Assembly: GCF_021646545.1 (NCBI RefSeq) | Contig: NZ_JAKIRP010000001.1 | Coordinates: 124,001 to 188,000 of the forward strand | DNA: 64,000 bases | Direction of reading: 5' to 3' | From: Chitinophaga filiformis | Lineage (GTDB): Bacteria; Bacteroidota; Bacteroidia; Chitinophagales; Chitinophagaceae | Position numbers and translations under genes: made by a program | In this document: piece after piece, positions 36,268-44,467 of the stretch | Position numbering within the stretch: position 1 is the first letter of the stretch | Layout: every line of letters begins with the position of its first letter | The notes under the pieces: model-generated | What the model was told of the DNA's origin: nothing | The model's input: only the letters and a program-made list of their open reading frames with translations | Databases searched by the model: none

Positions 36268-38328
36268 ATGAAGAGCACATACGCTTTACATCTTCCGTTA
36301 CTGGCAGCTGTATCCCTTATGGCGGCCTGTAACAACAACACCACCAAACAAACACAGGCAGGACCAGACACAACCAAAGTCCCCGCTTTCGAAGTAAGTT
36401 CAATTGATTCAACCGCAAAGCCTTGCGATGATTTTGACCAGTTTGTAAATGGCAACTGGAAGAAAACTAATCCTATTCCTTCAACAGAAAGCCGTTGGGG
36501 CGCTTTCAATGTACTTGATAAGGAAAATAAAGAAGTACGGTTGAAAGGCATCATTCTCGGCCTGGCAGAGCAAACAGACCTGAAGAAGGGAACAGAAGAA
36601 CAGCAGATCTCCGACTTTTACCGCTCCTTCCTGGATACGGCCACTATCGAAAAACTGGGTATCACGCCGCTGCAGCCGTACCTCGATAAGATTAACGGTA
36701 TCCAAAACCTCGCCGATTTTGCAAAAGTATCCGGCGAACTGGAAACCATCGGTATTCCTGGAGTGGTGAACTTCGGCGTAGATGCAGATGGCCGTAACAG
36801 TAAGATGAATGCTGTATACCAGGTACAGGACGGCTTAAGTCTCGGCGAAAGAAGCTATTATGAGCGACCCGACTCCAACACTGCAGAAGTGCGTAAAGAG
36901 TTTGTAGGTCATATCAACAAACAATTCTCACAGGCAGGTTTTAAGGATGTTGATCCGGGTAAGACCATCCTTGACTTTGAAACCAAAGTGGCAAAACTCC
37001 AGCTCTCCAATGTGGAGCTGCGTGACCCGGTTGCTACCTACAACAAGGCACATTACAGCGAATTAAAGAAACTGGCCCCGGACTTTGACTGGGACGCATT
37101 TACAGGTACGCAGGGTATCAAAACCGATACTATGATCCTTCAGAACAAAAAGTATCTGACAAACGTATCTGCGCTGTTAAAGGCCACACCTCCTGAAACA
37201 CTCAAAACCTGGCTGCGCTGGCAGGTATTATCTCATTTTGCCAGCTATCTGTCCAAACCAATCGATAACGAGAATTTCCGCTTCTTTGCTACCGTAATGC
37301 GTGGCGCCAAACAGCAGCGTCCCCGCCTGGAACGCGCTATCCGTGCTACTGATGGTATCATGGGTATGCCGCTGGGAAAAGTATTTGCCAAAAAATATTT
37401 CCCCGAAAGCTCTAAACAGAAAGTGTCTGAGATGATCGAGAACGTGCGTGCCGTATATGGAGAGCGTATCGACAGCCTGACCTGGATGAGCGCTGCCACC
37501 AAAGAAATGGCACATAAGAAACTGGCGTCCTTTACATACAAGATCGGTTATCCTGACAAATGGAAAGATTATTCCACCATTGATATCAAACCGGGTACCC
37601 TGATCGAGAACCTCGTTTCTGCTGCGCACTACACGCACAAAGAAGCGCTTGATAAGATCGGTAAACCGGTAGATAAATCTGAGTGGGGTATGACTCCTCA
37701 GACGGTGAATGCCTACTACAATCCGCTGAACAACGAAGTAGTATTCCCTGCCGGCATTCTCCAGCCGCCATTCTTCAACGCCAATGCCGACGATGCCATC
37801 AACTATGGAGGTATCATTGCGGTGATCGGGCACGAGTTTACCCACGGCTTTGACGACCAGGGTTCCCAGTACGATGCAGAAGGTAACCTGCAGAACTGGT
37901 GGACAGATGCAGACCGTAAGAACTTCATGGCACTGGCTAAACGTTATATCGACTATTTCAGCGGCATTGAAGTACAGAAAGGCTTCTTTATCAATGGAGC
38001 ACTGACTATCGGTGAAAACATTGCTGACCTGGGCGGTCTCACCCTGGCCTACAGCGCACTGGAGAAATCGCTGAAAGGCAAACCCGAACCTGCCCTGATC
38101 GACGGATTTAACTGGAAACAGCGGTTCTTCCTGGGTTGGGCACAGGTATGGCATGCTAATACCACTGAGGCAGCCCTGCGCAACCAGATACAGACAGATC
38201 CGCACTCTCCTGCCAGAGATCGTATCAACGGCCCCTTACCTCACCTGAAGGCCTTTGCTGATGCCTGGGGTTGTGCTCCAGGTAGCAAAATGTGCCTGAC
38301 CGACGATAAACGTGTTGTGATCTGGTAA
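36268..38328 (+). CDS. M13 family metallopeptidase (neprilysin/PepO-like) lipoprotein
   Basis: This protein of 686 residues has an SPII signal with lipobox LMAAC (Cys17). The N-terminal M13 domain starts at CDDFDQFVNGNW. The catalytic domain has IGHEFTHGFDDQG (HExxH with zinc His and catalytic Glu) and the third zinc ligand in ENIADLGGL (ExxxD). NAYYNPLNNEVVFPAGILQPP is the conserved substrate-binding region and the C-terminal CAPGSKMC is typical of the family. It would degrade oligopeptides in the envelope or outside. It is a single gene with its own terminator. Confidence 0.95.
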   Translation: MKSTYALHLPLLAAVSLMAACNNNTTKQTQAGPDTTKVPAFEVSSIDSTAKPCDDFDQFVNGNWKKTNPIPSTESRWGAFNVLDKENKEVRLKGIILGLAEQTDLKKGTEEQQISDFYRSFLDTATIEKLGITPLQPYLDKINGIQNLADFAKVSGELETIGIPGVVNFGVDADGRNSKMNAVYQVQDGLSLGERSYYERPDSNTAEVRKEFVGHINKQFSQAGFKDVDPGKTILDFETKVAKLQLSNVELRDPVATYNKAHYSELKKLAPDFDWDAFTGTQGIKTDTMILQNKKYLTNVSALLKATPPETLKTWLRWQVLSHFASYLSKPIDNENFRFFATVMRGAKQQRPRLERAIRATDGIMGMPLGKVFAKKYFPESSKQKVSEMIENVRAVYGERIDSLTWMSAATKEMAHKKLASFTYKIGYPDKWKDYSTIDIKPGTLIENLVSAAHYTHKEALDKIGKPVDKSEWGMTPQTVNAYYNPLNNEVVFPAGILQPPFFNANADDAINYGGIIAVIGHEFTHGFDDQGSQYDAEGNLQNWWTDADRKNFMALAKRYIDYFSGIEVQKGFFINGALTIGENIADLGGLTLAYSALEKSLKGKPEPALIDGFNWKQRFFLGWAQVWHANTTEAALRNQIQTDPHSPARDRINGPLPHLKAFADAWGCAPGSKMCLTDDKRVVIW

Positions 38329-38341
38329 ACTATTTTACTTG

Positions 38342-38390
38342 AAATAACAAAGGGGGCTCGTGTAAAACCGGGCCCCCTTTGTTATTTTAA
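38342..38390 (+). terminator. Rho-independent terminator after the M13 peptidase gene
   Basis: AAATAACAAAGGGGGC (38342-38357) and GCCCCCTTTGTTATTT (38372-38387) are a perfect 16-bp stem, ending in TTTT. Confidence 0.92.
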
Positions 38391-38503
38391 GTAAAATCAC
38401 TGCATTTATGCAAACCAGCCATCAATCTCCGGGATTTGTACAATGCTTTCTATTCATTATGTCTTATTTTTGCTCATTATTCCACCGGATTAAAACAGCA
38501 ACA

Positions 38504-38734
38504 ATGACCGGCATTCTGAAACAATATCGCATAGAAATCCGCAATATATTGATCATCGCCTTAATGGTGATGCTTCTGCCGTATTTACCCAAACTGGGGG
38601 CCTACCTGCTGACCACCACAGGCGCTATCATTACCCTGAGCCTGATGGGAAGTTTAGTACTGGCCTTCACACTGAAAATATACTTTCGCATATTGGTAAT
38701 GCGTATTAATAAAGACAACGAAACTGTTGCCTGA
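38504..38734 (+). CDS. Small membrane protein
   Basis: This protein of 76 residues has two membrane helices (about 12-30 and 36-60) with a basic, hydrophilic end (VMRINKDNETVA). ATG 38504 gives a normal N-terminus (MTGILKQYRIEIRN); the frame is open back to 38408, but that extension is less plausible. TATTTTTG at 38465-38472 could be its -7 box. The family is unknown. The next gene starts about 20 bp downstream, so they may be co-transcribed. Confidence 0.55.
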   Translation: MTGILKQYRIEIRNILIIALMVMLLPYLPKLGAYLLTTTGAIITLSLMGSLVLAFTLKIYFRILVMRINKDNETVA

Positions 38735-38756
38735 TTCCTTTAAAACGCAACCTATT

Positions 38757-39068
38757 ATGACGATGAAACAACTGCTGAACATCTCCTATACATTACTGCT
38801 GGCAGCGTTGATGACTGCCTGTGGCAATTCCGGTACAAAGCCGGCAAACGACAGTGGTGCTGCCGCTACCCAACCTGCGGAACAGACGCCGGCGCAGGAT
38901 GCTGCTATTGCCGGTAAACTTCCAGACCCTGTATGTGGTATGCCTTATGATACCATGTATAAGGAGTGGAGCGTTTATCAGAACGATACCATTCATTTTT
39001 GTTCCCCGACCTGCAAGCGTGTATTTGATAAGAATCCGGAGAAGTATGCAGGTAAACTGGGACTGTAA
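38757..39068 (+). CDS. YHS-domain lipoprotein
   Basis: This protein of about 103 residues has an SPII signal with lipobox LMTAC. A linker rich in Ala, Pro and Gln follows, then a YHS domain (LPDPVCGMPYDT, FCSPTCKRVFDKNPEKYAGKLGL). YHS Cys residues usually bind metals such as copper, so a role in envelope metal handling is possible but only inferred. Start ATG 38757 or 38763; the in-frame TTG at 38727 is not preferred. Confidence 0.8.
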   Translation: MTMKQLLNISYTLLLAALMTACGNSGTKPANDSGAAATQPAEQTPAQDAAIAGKLPDPVCGMPYDTMYKEWSVYQNDTIHFCSPTCKRVFDKNPEKYAGKLGL

Positions 39069-39147
39069 TCGACCGTCAGCCCTTTTTTATCTCTTACCCA
39101 ATGTAACTTAGTACTGTTTTTTGCGTTCTAATTACAAACTCCTATGC

Positions 39148-39555
39148 ATGAGATCACTATTAACCAGCTTGCTGCTACTCATGTTATTCTGCAGCTGCGA
39201 GAAAAATGACGTGGAACCCACGCCCGCAATAGACGTCACCGGCGCCTGGCAGCTGTCCCAACAGTTATCACTGCCCGACACCGTTTGGCAGAACATCGCC
39301 TCCGGAGATTCCGCGTTTTACGTTTTCGGAGCCAATGGCCAATTCGTTTTTGATGCCAAGAGCTACCATCTCACCGGTACTTATAAAGTCATTCCTTCCG
39401 GCGATAAAGTAAAACTGATCGTTACCGGTAAAGATGCCGTTTCCCAGTACCTCCTGGTGGAAAGACTGAACGATACCAGTATTCGTATAGATGACTGGTT
39501 AATCGGCGTCACTAAAGAGCAGGTCAGCCGCAAGTTCATACTCATTAACAAATAA
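39148..39555 (+). CDS. Small lipoprotein, lipocalin-like
   Basis: The protein has about 135 residues. It has an SPII signal with lipobox MLFCSC, then a domain of alternating beta strands (VTGAWQLSQQLSLP, YHLTGTYKVIPSGDKVKLIVTGKD, LLVERLNDTSIRIDDW) reminiscent of lipocalin-like Bacteroidota lipoproteins. ATG 39148 is the natural start; TTG 39121 would add 9 residues. No partner gene is seen and the function is unknown. Confidence 0.6.
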   Translation: MRSLLTSLLLLMLFCSCEKNDVEPTPAIDVTGAWQLSQQLSLPDTVWQNIASGDSAFYVFGANGQFVFDAKSYHLTGTYKVIPSGDKVKLIVTGKDAVSQYLLVERLNDTSIRIDDWLIGVTKEQVSRKFILINK

Positions 39556-39577
39556 GTCACTCATAAGCAATCCGATA

Positions 39578-39651
39578 TAAAAAGGTCCCGGGATAAATCC
39601 CGGGACCGTCGATTAAAACAGCTTATGAAAATCTACGCTTACGTTCAAATT
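39578..39651 (-). ncRNA. Candidate small RNA of about 74 nt
   Basis: This is a prediction. A regulatory array with a -7-like box (TAACTTTA, 39658-39665) points into this stretch on the minus strand. A perfect terminator (GGTCCCGGGA/TCCCGGGACC at 39584-39607, followed on this strand by five T) ends it. Between them there is no ATG and no frame longer than 11 codons. A transcript from about 39651 to 39578 fits. It lies about 400 bp beyond the stop of the receptor gene, after that gene's own terminator. Confidence 0.5.
39579..39607 (-). terminator. Intrinsic terminator, minus strand
   Basis: GGTCCCGGGA and TCCCGGGACC form a perfect 10-bp stem with loop TTTA (minus-strand reading). The T-run is on the minus strand, so it ends the predicted small RNA rather than the plus-strand lipoprotein gene, though the stem could also slow transcription from the left. 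Confidence 0.8.
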
Positions 39652-39657
39652 ATATAA

Positions 39658-39713
39658 TAAAGTTACCCCCCTGGTGTTACTTCAGTGTTACGGGTACATT
39701 ATCAGCGTATTAA
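39658..39713 (-). promoter_or_regulatory. Pho-box-like array G with -7 box (predicted small RNA promoter)
   Basis: Minus-strand reading from 39713: TTAAT, ATAAT, GTAAC, GTAAC, each starting exactly 11 bp after the last (plus-strand starts 39709, 39698, 39687, 39676). After 10 bp comes TAACTTTA (39665-39658), one mismatch from TAnnTTTG. No gene follows before the terminator at 39607. Confidence 0.6.
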
Positions 39714-39993
39714 CAAAAACAGGTATCCCATTTCCATCATTTAGCTCATTACCTCGGCAAATACCTCCCGGAATTAAATGTTTCCCAACAAAATAGCTTG
39801 TCAAAACACGTCAGAGAATACTACTAACCAGAAGAGGCTCAATACAATCGTTGAACGCATGCCGGACCCTTAAAAGCAATATTGCGGCCGGAACATCGAT
39901 CCTGCAGGAGGCCTGTGTTTGCAGCCCTCATTTATTGGAGGAATGGTATGAATCAATAACAACCCCGCATTCCGGAACATTCCCAAAAAACAA

Positions 39994-40025
39994 ACAGGGA
40001 TAACGCATTGCTGCATTACCCCTGT
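39994..40025 (-). terminator. Terminator of the receptor gene
   Basis: ACAGGGATAACGCA and TGCATTACCCCTGT pair over 12 of 14 positions around TTGC. On the minus strand a T-rich tract (TTTGTTTTTT) follows. It lies 26-57 bp after the stop of the receptor gene. Between it and array G (39714-39993) I see nothing further. Confidence 0.75.
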
Positions 40026-40050
40026 GTCTCAATTACTAGTTCGTATTTTC

Positions 40051-43000
40051 TTAGAAGCTATATCTTAAACCCAGCTGCATCTGGTGCCTGCTCGAGAAGA
40101 AATCTCTGGAGTAAGGAGTACCAGGATTAGACCAGGTGTATACCGGATAAGCGGTTGGAGAACCTGCAGTCTTGCTGCTCAGACCCACGCTTGCGGTAGA
40201 GTTGAATGTATTTGGAGAGAAGTACTGGATACCCCAATCCTTATTCAACAGGTTGGTCAGGTTGATGATATCGTAAGTCAGGGTCAGGGTATGAACAGTC
40301 TTACCTGCCTTGAAGTTGAAGTCCTGCGTGAAACGGAAGTCAGCCTGTGTATTCCATGGAGTACGGCCACCGTTACGCTCTGTGAACTGTCCTTTACGGC
40401 TGCTCAGATATTTATCATTTTCTACATAAGAGAAGAATGCATCAGCCATAGCCTGGTTTTCAGGAGCGAAGAACTTACGTGCTTCAGCCTGATCTTTCGG
40501 GATATATGCTAAGCTAACCTGTTGTGGCGTACCCTGGATGGTAGCATTCACGAAACCATAAGAGAACGGTAAACCGGAGGATGTATTGAAGAACAGGGAG
40601 AAGTTAGAAATAAAACGGCCCCTGTGCTGCCAATCCAGTTTATAGTTAGCAGTAGCCACGATACGGTGACGGATGTCGAAGTTGGAGTAAGCCAGCTGCG
40701 GATCGTTTGGATTCAGCGCCTGGTTCAGCTGCCAGTTAGACTCCATAGAGTTACGGATACCGTTGGTGATGTCTTTAGACTGACCATAAGTATACGCTAC
40801 GGAGAAGTTCATACCGAAATCAAACGCCTTGCTTGCCTGACCGGTTATAGCATAACGGTAACCTTTGTTTGTGTTGGACAACAGGTAAGCGTTGGTAAAC
40901 TTAGAGTTGATCTTGGTACCGCTATATATAGGCTGTTTCTTCTCAGTATCGTAGATATTGTAAGTAGGATTATCTACCAGGTTGACCTGCTGGAATTTCA
41001 GATCATAGATGGTCTTAGTATAGATACCCTCTACTGAGAATCTCCACCTGTTTTCTGTAGAGTAGTCGAGCGCCAGGCTGCTTCTCCACATCTGTGGCAT
41101 TTTGAAGTCATTGTCGATCAGGTCCACCTGAGTAGCACCGCTTGCGTCGTTTACGTTAACACCCTGTGCAGCTACAAACTGTGCAGCACCCTGGTCAGAC
41201 ACTTTCACCGGATTGCTACCTGCTACAGGAGGAGCGGCTGCAGTGAAACGTTTGTCATATGCACCATAGCTTGTACCGTTGTTGTAGTATGCATAACCTA
41301 ACCATGCGAACGGAATACGGCCGGTAAACAGACCAGTTCCTCCACGCAGTACCAGGCTCTGATCGCCTTTGATGTCAAAGTTGAAGCCCAGACGGGGAGA
41401 GATCTGAATGTTGTTCAGATATTTATTGTTGATATTTCTCGGCAGCGTATAGCTGTAAGTAGTACCAAAGTTAGGATCTACCGGAGCGTTTGTAGTCTTG
41501 TCGCTCAGCGCCGTTTTGTCAGGCAGGCTGGTGTAATCGAAACGGATACCCGGAGTCAGTTTGAAACGGTCGGTCAGCTGGATCTCATCCTGAGCATACA
41601 GGCTGTACATACCGATCTTGAACTTCGCAGGAGGATTCGCCATGATATAGTCACGGGAATTGTTAGTATAATTAAAGTTAGCACGAACACGGCTTGGCGC
41701 ATCTGCCAGGAAGGCGCCGATACTGTCGTAATCCACACGGCCGTTCCATGAGTTCACAAAACCATAAGTGATGTTGTACAGCTCATTGTGCGTACCGATG
41801 GTGATATTGTGTTTGCCTTTGAAGATGTTCACGTTATCGGTGAACTCAAAGGTCTTCTGCTTCATATCAAAGATAGATGCTTCACGGTCAGTGCCCAGGA
41901 AGATGGTACCACCTCTGGATTTGATCTGGATCTGTGGCAATGAAGGATCAGAACTGGGTTCGCGATAGTCATGGATATTAGAATAACCGATGATCAAACT
42001 GTTTGAAACAGTATTGTTAAAACGGCTTTTCAATTCCGCAACGGTAGAAGACTGGTTGTTCACCTGTTTGAAGTCGATACCGCCGAAACGGAAGTTCTGC
42101 TGGTCGCGCTCCAGGTTGGTGGCTTCTGACGTGATAGTATTATTACGTACTGATAACTGGTGTTTATCATTGATATTCCAGTCCAGACGGTTGAAGAATT
42201 TATTGGATTTAGCGTAAATAGATGTATTGCCATAAGTTCCCGGATCGTATTTACCGGATTTGGTTACATCAAGGTCCAGCATGTGCTGACGGATCTGTTC
42301 TGCCTCCTGTACGGTGATCAGTGGCATATCAGCGGAACCTGCACCGAGGATAACCGGGTCACGGCGACGGGCTATTTCTTCGTTGGTAAAGAAGAACAAT
42401 TTATCCTTGATGATAGGGAAACCTAATCTCACACCAGTTTGGTAATCATGGAAGTCGGAAGGCAGTTTTGAACCGTCTCCGGCATTGTTCTTACCAATCA
42501 GGCTTGCATTACGGCCGAAACCGTACACAGAACCATGGAACTCGTTGGTACCGCTACGGGTTACCGCGTTAATACTACCACCCAGGAAGTTACCGATCTT
42601 CACATCATAAGGAGCCAGGTAAACCTGGATATCCTGTATCGCGTCGAGAGATACCGGGTTGGAACGGGTGCTGCTACCCGGCTGGCCAGAGCTGTTGCTC
42701 TGTCCGCCAAGGGAAGGACTAAAGCCGATCGCATCGTTGTTGATAGCACCATCCAATGTTACGTTATTATAACGGTAGTTGGTACCCAGGAAGGAGTTGT
42801 TGTTACTCTGAGGAGTAGCACGTGTAAAGTCCTGGAAACTACGATTGATAGATGGAAGGGTCTTTAACTGGTTCTGACCTATTTTAAAGGCGCCACCAGC
42901 TTTGCCGGTACTACTGCCTTTCACCACTACCTCGCTCAGGGCAGTAGAAGCGTCAGTCAGCTGGAAGTTGAAAGTACTGCTACCCAATGACAGGTTAATG

Positions 43001-43287
43001 TCAGGTCTTTCTTCTTTTTTATAACCTATGAAGGAAACTGTTATTACATAAGGGCCACCTGGATTTACGTTGTTGATCAGGTAACGGCCATCCGCGTTGG
43101 TCTGTGCTCCGTAACGCGTACCGGTTGATGTGTTTACTGCCAGCACGGTTACACCTGGCAACGCCTCACCTTTACTGCTGACTACCTTCCCCGAGATCTG
43201 GGATGTAGTGATCTGTGCTCTTAAGCCGGCTGCAGACAGTACAAGGATACCTACAAATAGCAATAATGAATAGAATTTCTTATTCAC
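40051..43287 (-). CDS. TonB-dependent outer-membrane receptor, Oar-like
   Basis: This protein of 1078 residues has a signal peptide (FYSLLLFVGILVLSAAGLRAQ), then a carboxypeptidase-regulatory-like domain of about 85 residues (SGKVVSSKGEALPGVTVLAVNTST), a plug (about 120-245), and a barrel ending in a terminal Phe (MQLGLRYSF), the outer-membrane sorting mark. The protein moves a large or scarce solute across the outer membrane using TonB energy. Two arrays of Pho-box type stand ahead of it, the nearer with a perfect -7 box 19-26 bp before the ATG, so phosphate-related control is inferred. The solute itself cannot be read. No SusD-like gene is adjacent. Confidence 0.93.
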   Translation of the reverse strand: MNKKFYSLLLFVGILVLSAAGLRAQITTSQISGKVVSSKGEALPGVTVLAVNTSTGTRYGAQTNADGRYLINNVNPGGPYVITVSFIGYKKEERPDINLSLGSSTFNFQLTDASTALSEVVVKGSSTGKAGGAFKIGQNQLKTLPSINRSFQDFTRATPQSNNNSFLGTNYRYNNVTLDGAINNDAIGFSPSLGGQSNSSGQPGSSTRSNPVSLDAIQDIQVYLAPYDVKIGNFLGGSINAVTRSGTNEFHGSVYGFGRNASLIGKNNAGDGSKLPSDFHDYQTGVRLGFPIIKDKLFFFTNEEIARRRDPVILGAGSADMPLITVQEAEQIRQHMLDLDVTKSGKYDPGTYGNTSIYAKSNKFFNRLDWNINDKHQLSVRNNTITSEATNLERDQQNFRFGGIDFKQVNNQSSTVAELKSRFNNTVSNSLIIGYSNIHDYREPSSDPSLPQIQIKSRGGTIFLGTDREASIFDMKQKTFEFTDNVNIFKGKHNITIGTHNELYNITYGFVNSWNGRVDYDSIGAFLADAPSRVRANFNYTNNSRDYIMANPPAKFKIGMYSLYAQDEIQLTDRFKLTPGIRFDYTSLPDKTALSDKTTNAPVDPNFGTTYSYTLPRNINNKYLNNIQISPRLGFNFDIKGDQSLVLRGGTGLFTGRIPFAWLGYAYYNNGTSYGAYDKRFTAAAPPVAGSNPVKVSDQGAAQFVAAQGVNVNDASGATQVDLIDNDFKMPQMWRSSLALDYSTENRWRFSVEGIYTKTIYDLKFQQVNLVDNPTYNIYDTEKKQPIYSGTKINSKFTNAYLLSNTNKGYRYAITGQASKAFDFGMNFSVAYTYGQSKDITNGIRNSMESNWQLNQALNPNDPQLAYSNFDIRHRIVATANYKLDWQHRGRFISNFSLFFNTSSGLPFSYGFVNATIQGTPQQVSLAYIPKDQAEARKFFAPENQAMADAFFSYVENDKYLSSRKGQFTERNGGRTPWNTQADFRFTQDFNFKAGKTVHTLTLTYDIINLTNLLNKDWGIQYFSPNTFNSTASVGLSSKTAGSPTAYPVYTWSNPGTPYSRDFFSSRHQMQLGLRYSF

Positions 43288-43305
43288 GTCCTTTTAATTT
43301 TGACG

Positions 43306-43361
43306 CAAACCTATCCCTGCTACATTACGCATATGTTAACACAATATTAAATTAATGTTAA
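43306..43361 (-). promoter_or_regulatory. Pho-box-like array E with -7 box of the Oar-like receptor gene
   Basis: Minus-strand reading from 43361: TTAAC, TTAAT, TTAAC, GTAAT at exact 11-bp steps (plus-strand starts 43357, 43346, 43335, 43324). Ten bp later comes TAGGTTTG (43313-43306), a perfect TAnnTTTG. Expected transcript start near 43299, leaving a leader of about 12 nt before the ATG at 43287. Confidence 0.72.
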
Positions 43362-43580
43362 CACACGGGCGTACGTATCATATTCAACAACTTATGAATT
43401 AAGCTATTGAACTATGTAATGAATATTTCTGTCTGGCTTGTTCTTTTTCTACTCGTTTTCAGGCATAGATACAGGAAGCATGAGGCACGAAGTAGAGCAT
43501 GTTTTATTCATACAAGCTTTCAGTATGCAGTAACAAATAAGGGCATTTCACAATAGGTTTCCAATTTGTTCGCATTATTC

Positions 43581-43647
43581 CAAAAATAAACAGCGTGTGT
43601 TAAGGGATTGTTACCCTAATATTAACTTTCACAATTAAGTATGTTAA
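43581..43647 (-). promoter_or_regulatory. Pho-box-like array F with -7 box, about 300 bp upstream of the receptor gene
   Basis: TTAAT, GTAAC and TTAAC on the minus strand (plus-strand starts 43621, 43610, 43599) are in 11-bp phase; a fourth in-phase unit is at 43643, with the slot at 43632 not matching. Ten bp after the last unit comes TATTTTTG (43588-43581), a perfect -7 box. The transcript would run through 43580-43362, which has no clear gene (only a 20-codon frame at 43511-43449), and on into array E and the receptor. Confidence 0.6.
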
Positions 43648-43767
43648 GTTTTTGGGCATGTAACCTTTCTTTGGATAGAGGCGTTTAACATACAGGTTTC
43701 TCTCTATATGAAATCAATTCCTAAAGCCTGATGCTGTACTTTATCATTTTATTAGCTGTAGCCCTGA

Positions 43768-44289
43768 TTATCCTTTATCCTCATCTTTTTTACCCGGCTT
43801 TGTTGTTTTGATGATCTGCCCTGTACTTAGTGACAGGGCTGTTTCATGCTTTGGCTCCGCTATTACAAAAAGACTATTGATGCGGCTAACGGCATCCAGC
43901 CGGGAGAGTTTATTTGTAATGAAGAGTTCATATTCTTCCAGATCCGCCACCATTACTTTCAACAGATAATCATAAGGTCCGTTTATCTTATAGCATTCCA
44001 TTACTTCGGGGAAAGCATTCACTTTTGATTCAAACAGGAGAAAGATATCATGCCCATGCTCCTTCAGCGTAATATTAGCAAAGGCTGTCACATGTTTTCC
44101 CATCCTTTTCCTGTCAAGAATGGCTACATATCCTTTTATATATCCTTCACATTCCAGGCGCTTTATTCTTTCAAAAATGGAGGTTACTGATTTTCCCAGT
44201 TTGGCTGCTATTTCTTTGTTGGTGAGGCGTGCGTCTTCCTGCAACAGATCCAGTATATGTAGGTCGGTTTCATCTAACGTGAAATGCAT
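43768..44289 (-). CDS. Lrp/AsnC family transcriptional regulator
   Basis: This protein of about 173 residues has an N-terminal AsnC-type helix-turn-helix (LDETDLHILDLLQEDARLTNKEIAAKLGKSVTSIFERIKRLECEGYIKGY) and the ligand-binding RAM/ACT-like domain (about 70-150). The last 20 residues are a basic tail (IIKTTKPGKKDEDKG). ATG 44289 gives the canonical N-terminus; 13 residues upstream of it are unrelated. It is divergent from ppsA, with 178 bp between the starts, so it may control ppsA and itself, amino acid binding being the usual signal. Confidence 0.9.
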   Translation of the reverse strand: MHFTLDETDLHILDLLQEDARLTNKEIAAKLGKSVTSIFERIKRLECEGYIKGYVAILDRKRMGKHVTAFANITLKEHGHDIFLLFESKVNAFPEVMECYKINGPYDYLLKVMVADLEEYELFITNKLSRLDAVSRINSLFVIAEPKHETALSLSTGQIIKTTKPGKKDEDKG

Positions 44290-44364
44290 TGGGGAATATT
44301 TTACTAAAAATACGTAGAATAAAGACACTAGCTCAGAAAAAAAATCATGCCCCGCAGCCCTTTA

Positions 44365-44372
44365 TAGATTTG
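44365..44372 (+). promoter_or_regulatory. -7 promoter box for ppsA
   Basis: TAGATTTG matches TAnnTTTG about 95 bp before the ppsA start, on the ppsA strand. A short hairpin CGGCTTTAGCCG follows in the leader. No clear -33 TTTG is seen at the right distance. Confidence 0.45.
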
Positions 44373-44467
44373 TTTTCGGCTTTAGCCGGCATCTGCATTT
44401 CTGTATACAATAATGATGACCTTTATCCCGACGCGCCAACTATCATACACCAAAATTTATCTCATTG

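Noticed and set aside
37228..38205. Minus-strand frame of 325 codons inside the M13 peptidase gene
   Set aside because: Lies opposite the catalytic domain of a well-supported gene and has no recognisable domain.
43449..43511. 20-codon frame (MNKTCSTSC...) between arrays F and E as a leader peptide
   Set aside because: No ribosome binding site or comparative support; kept only as a note in the array finding.
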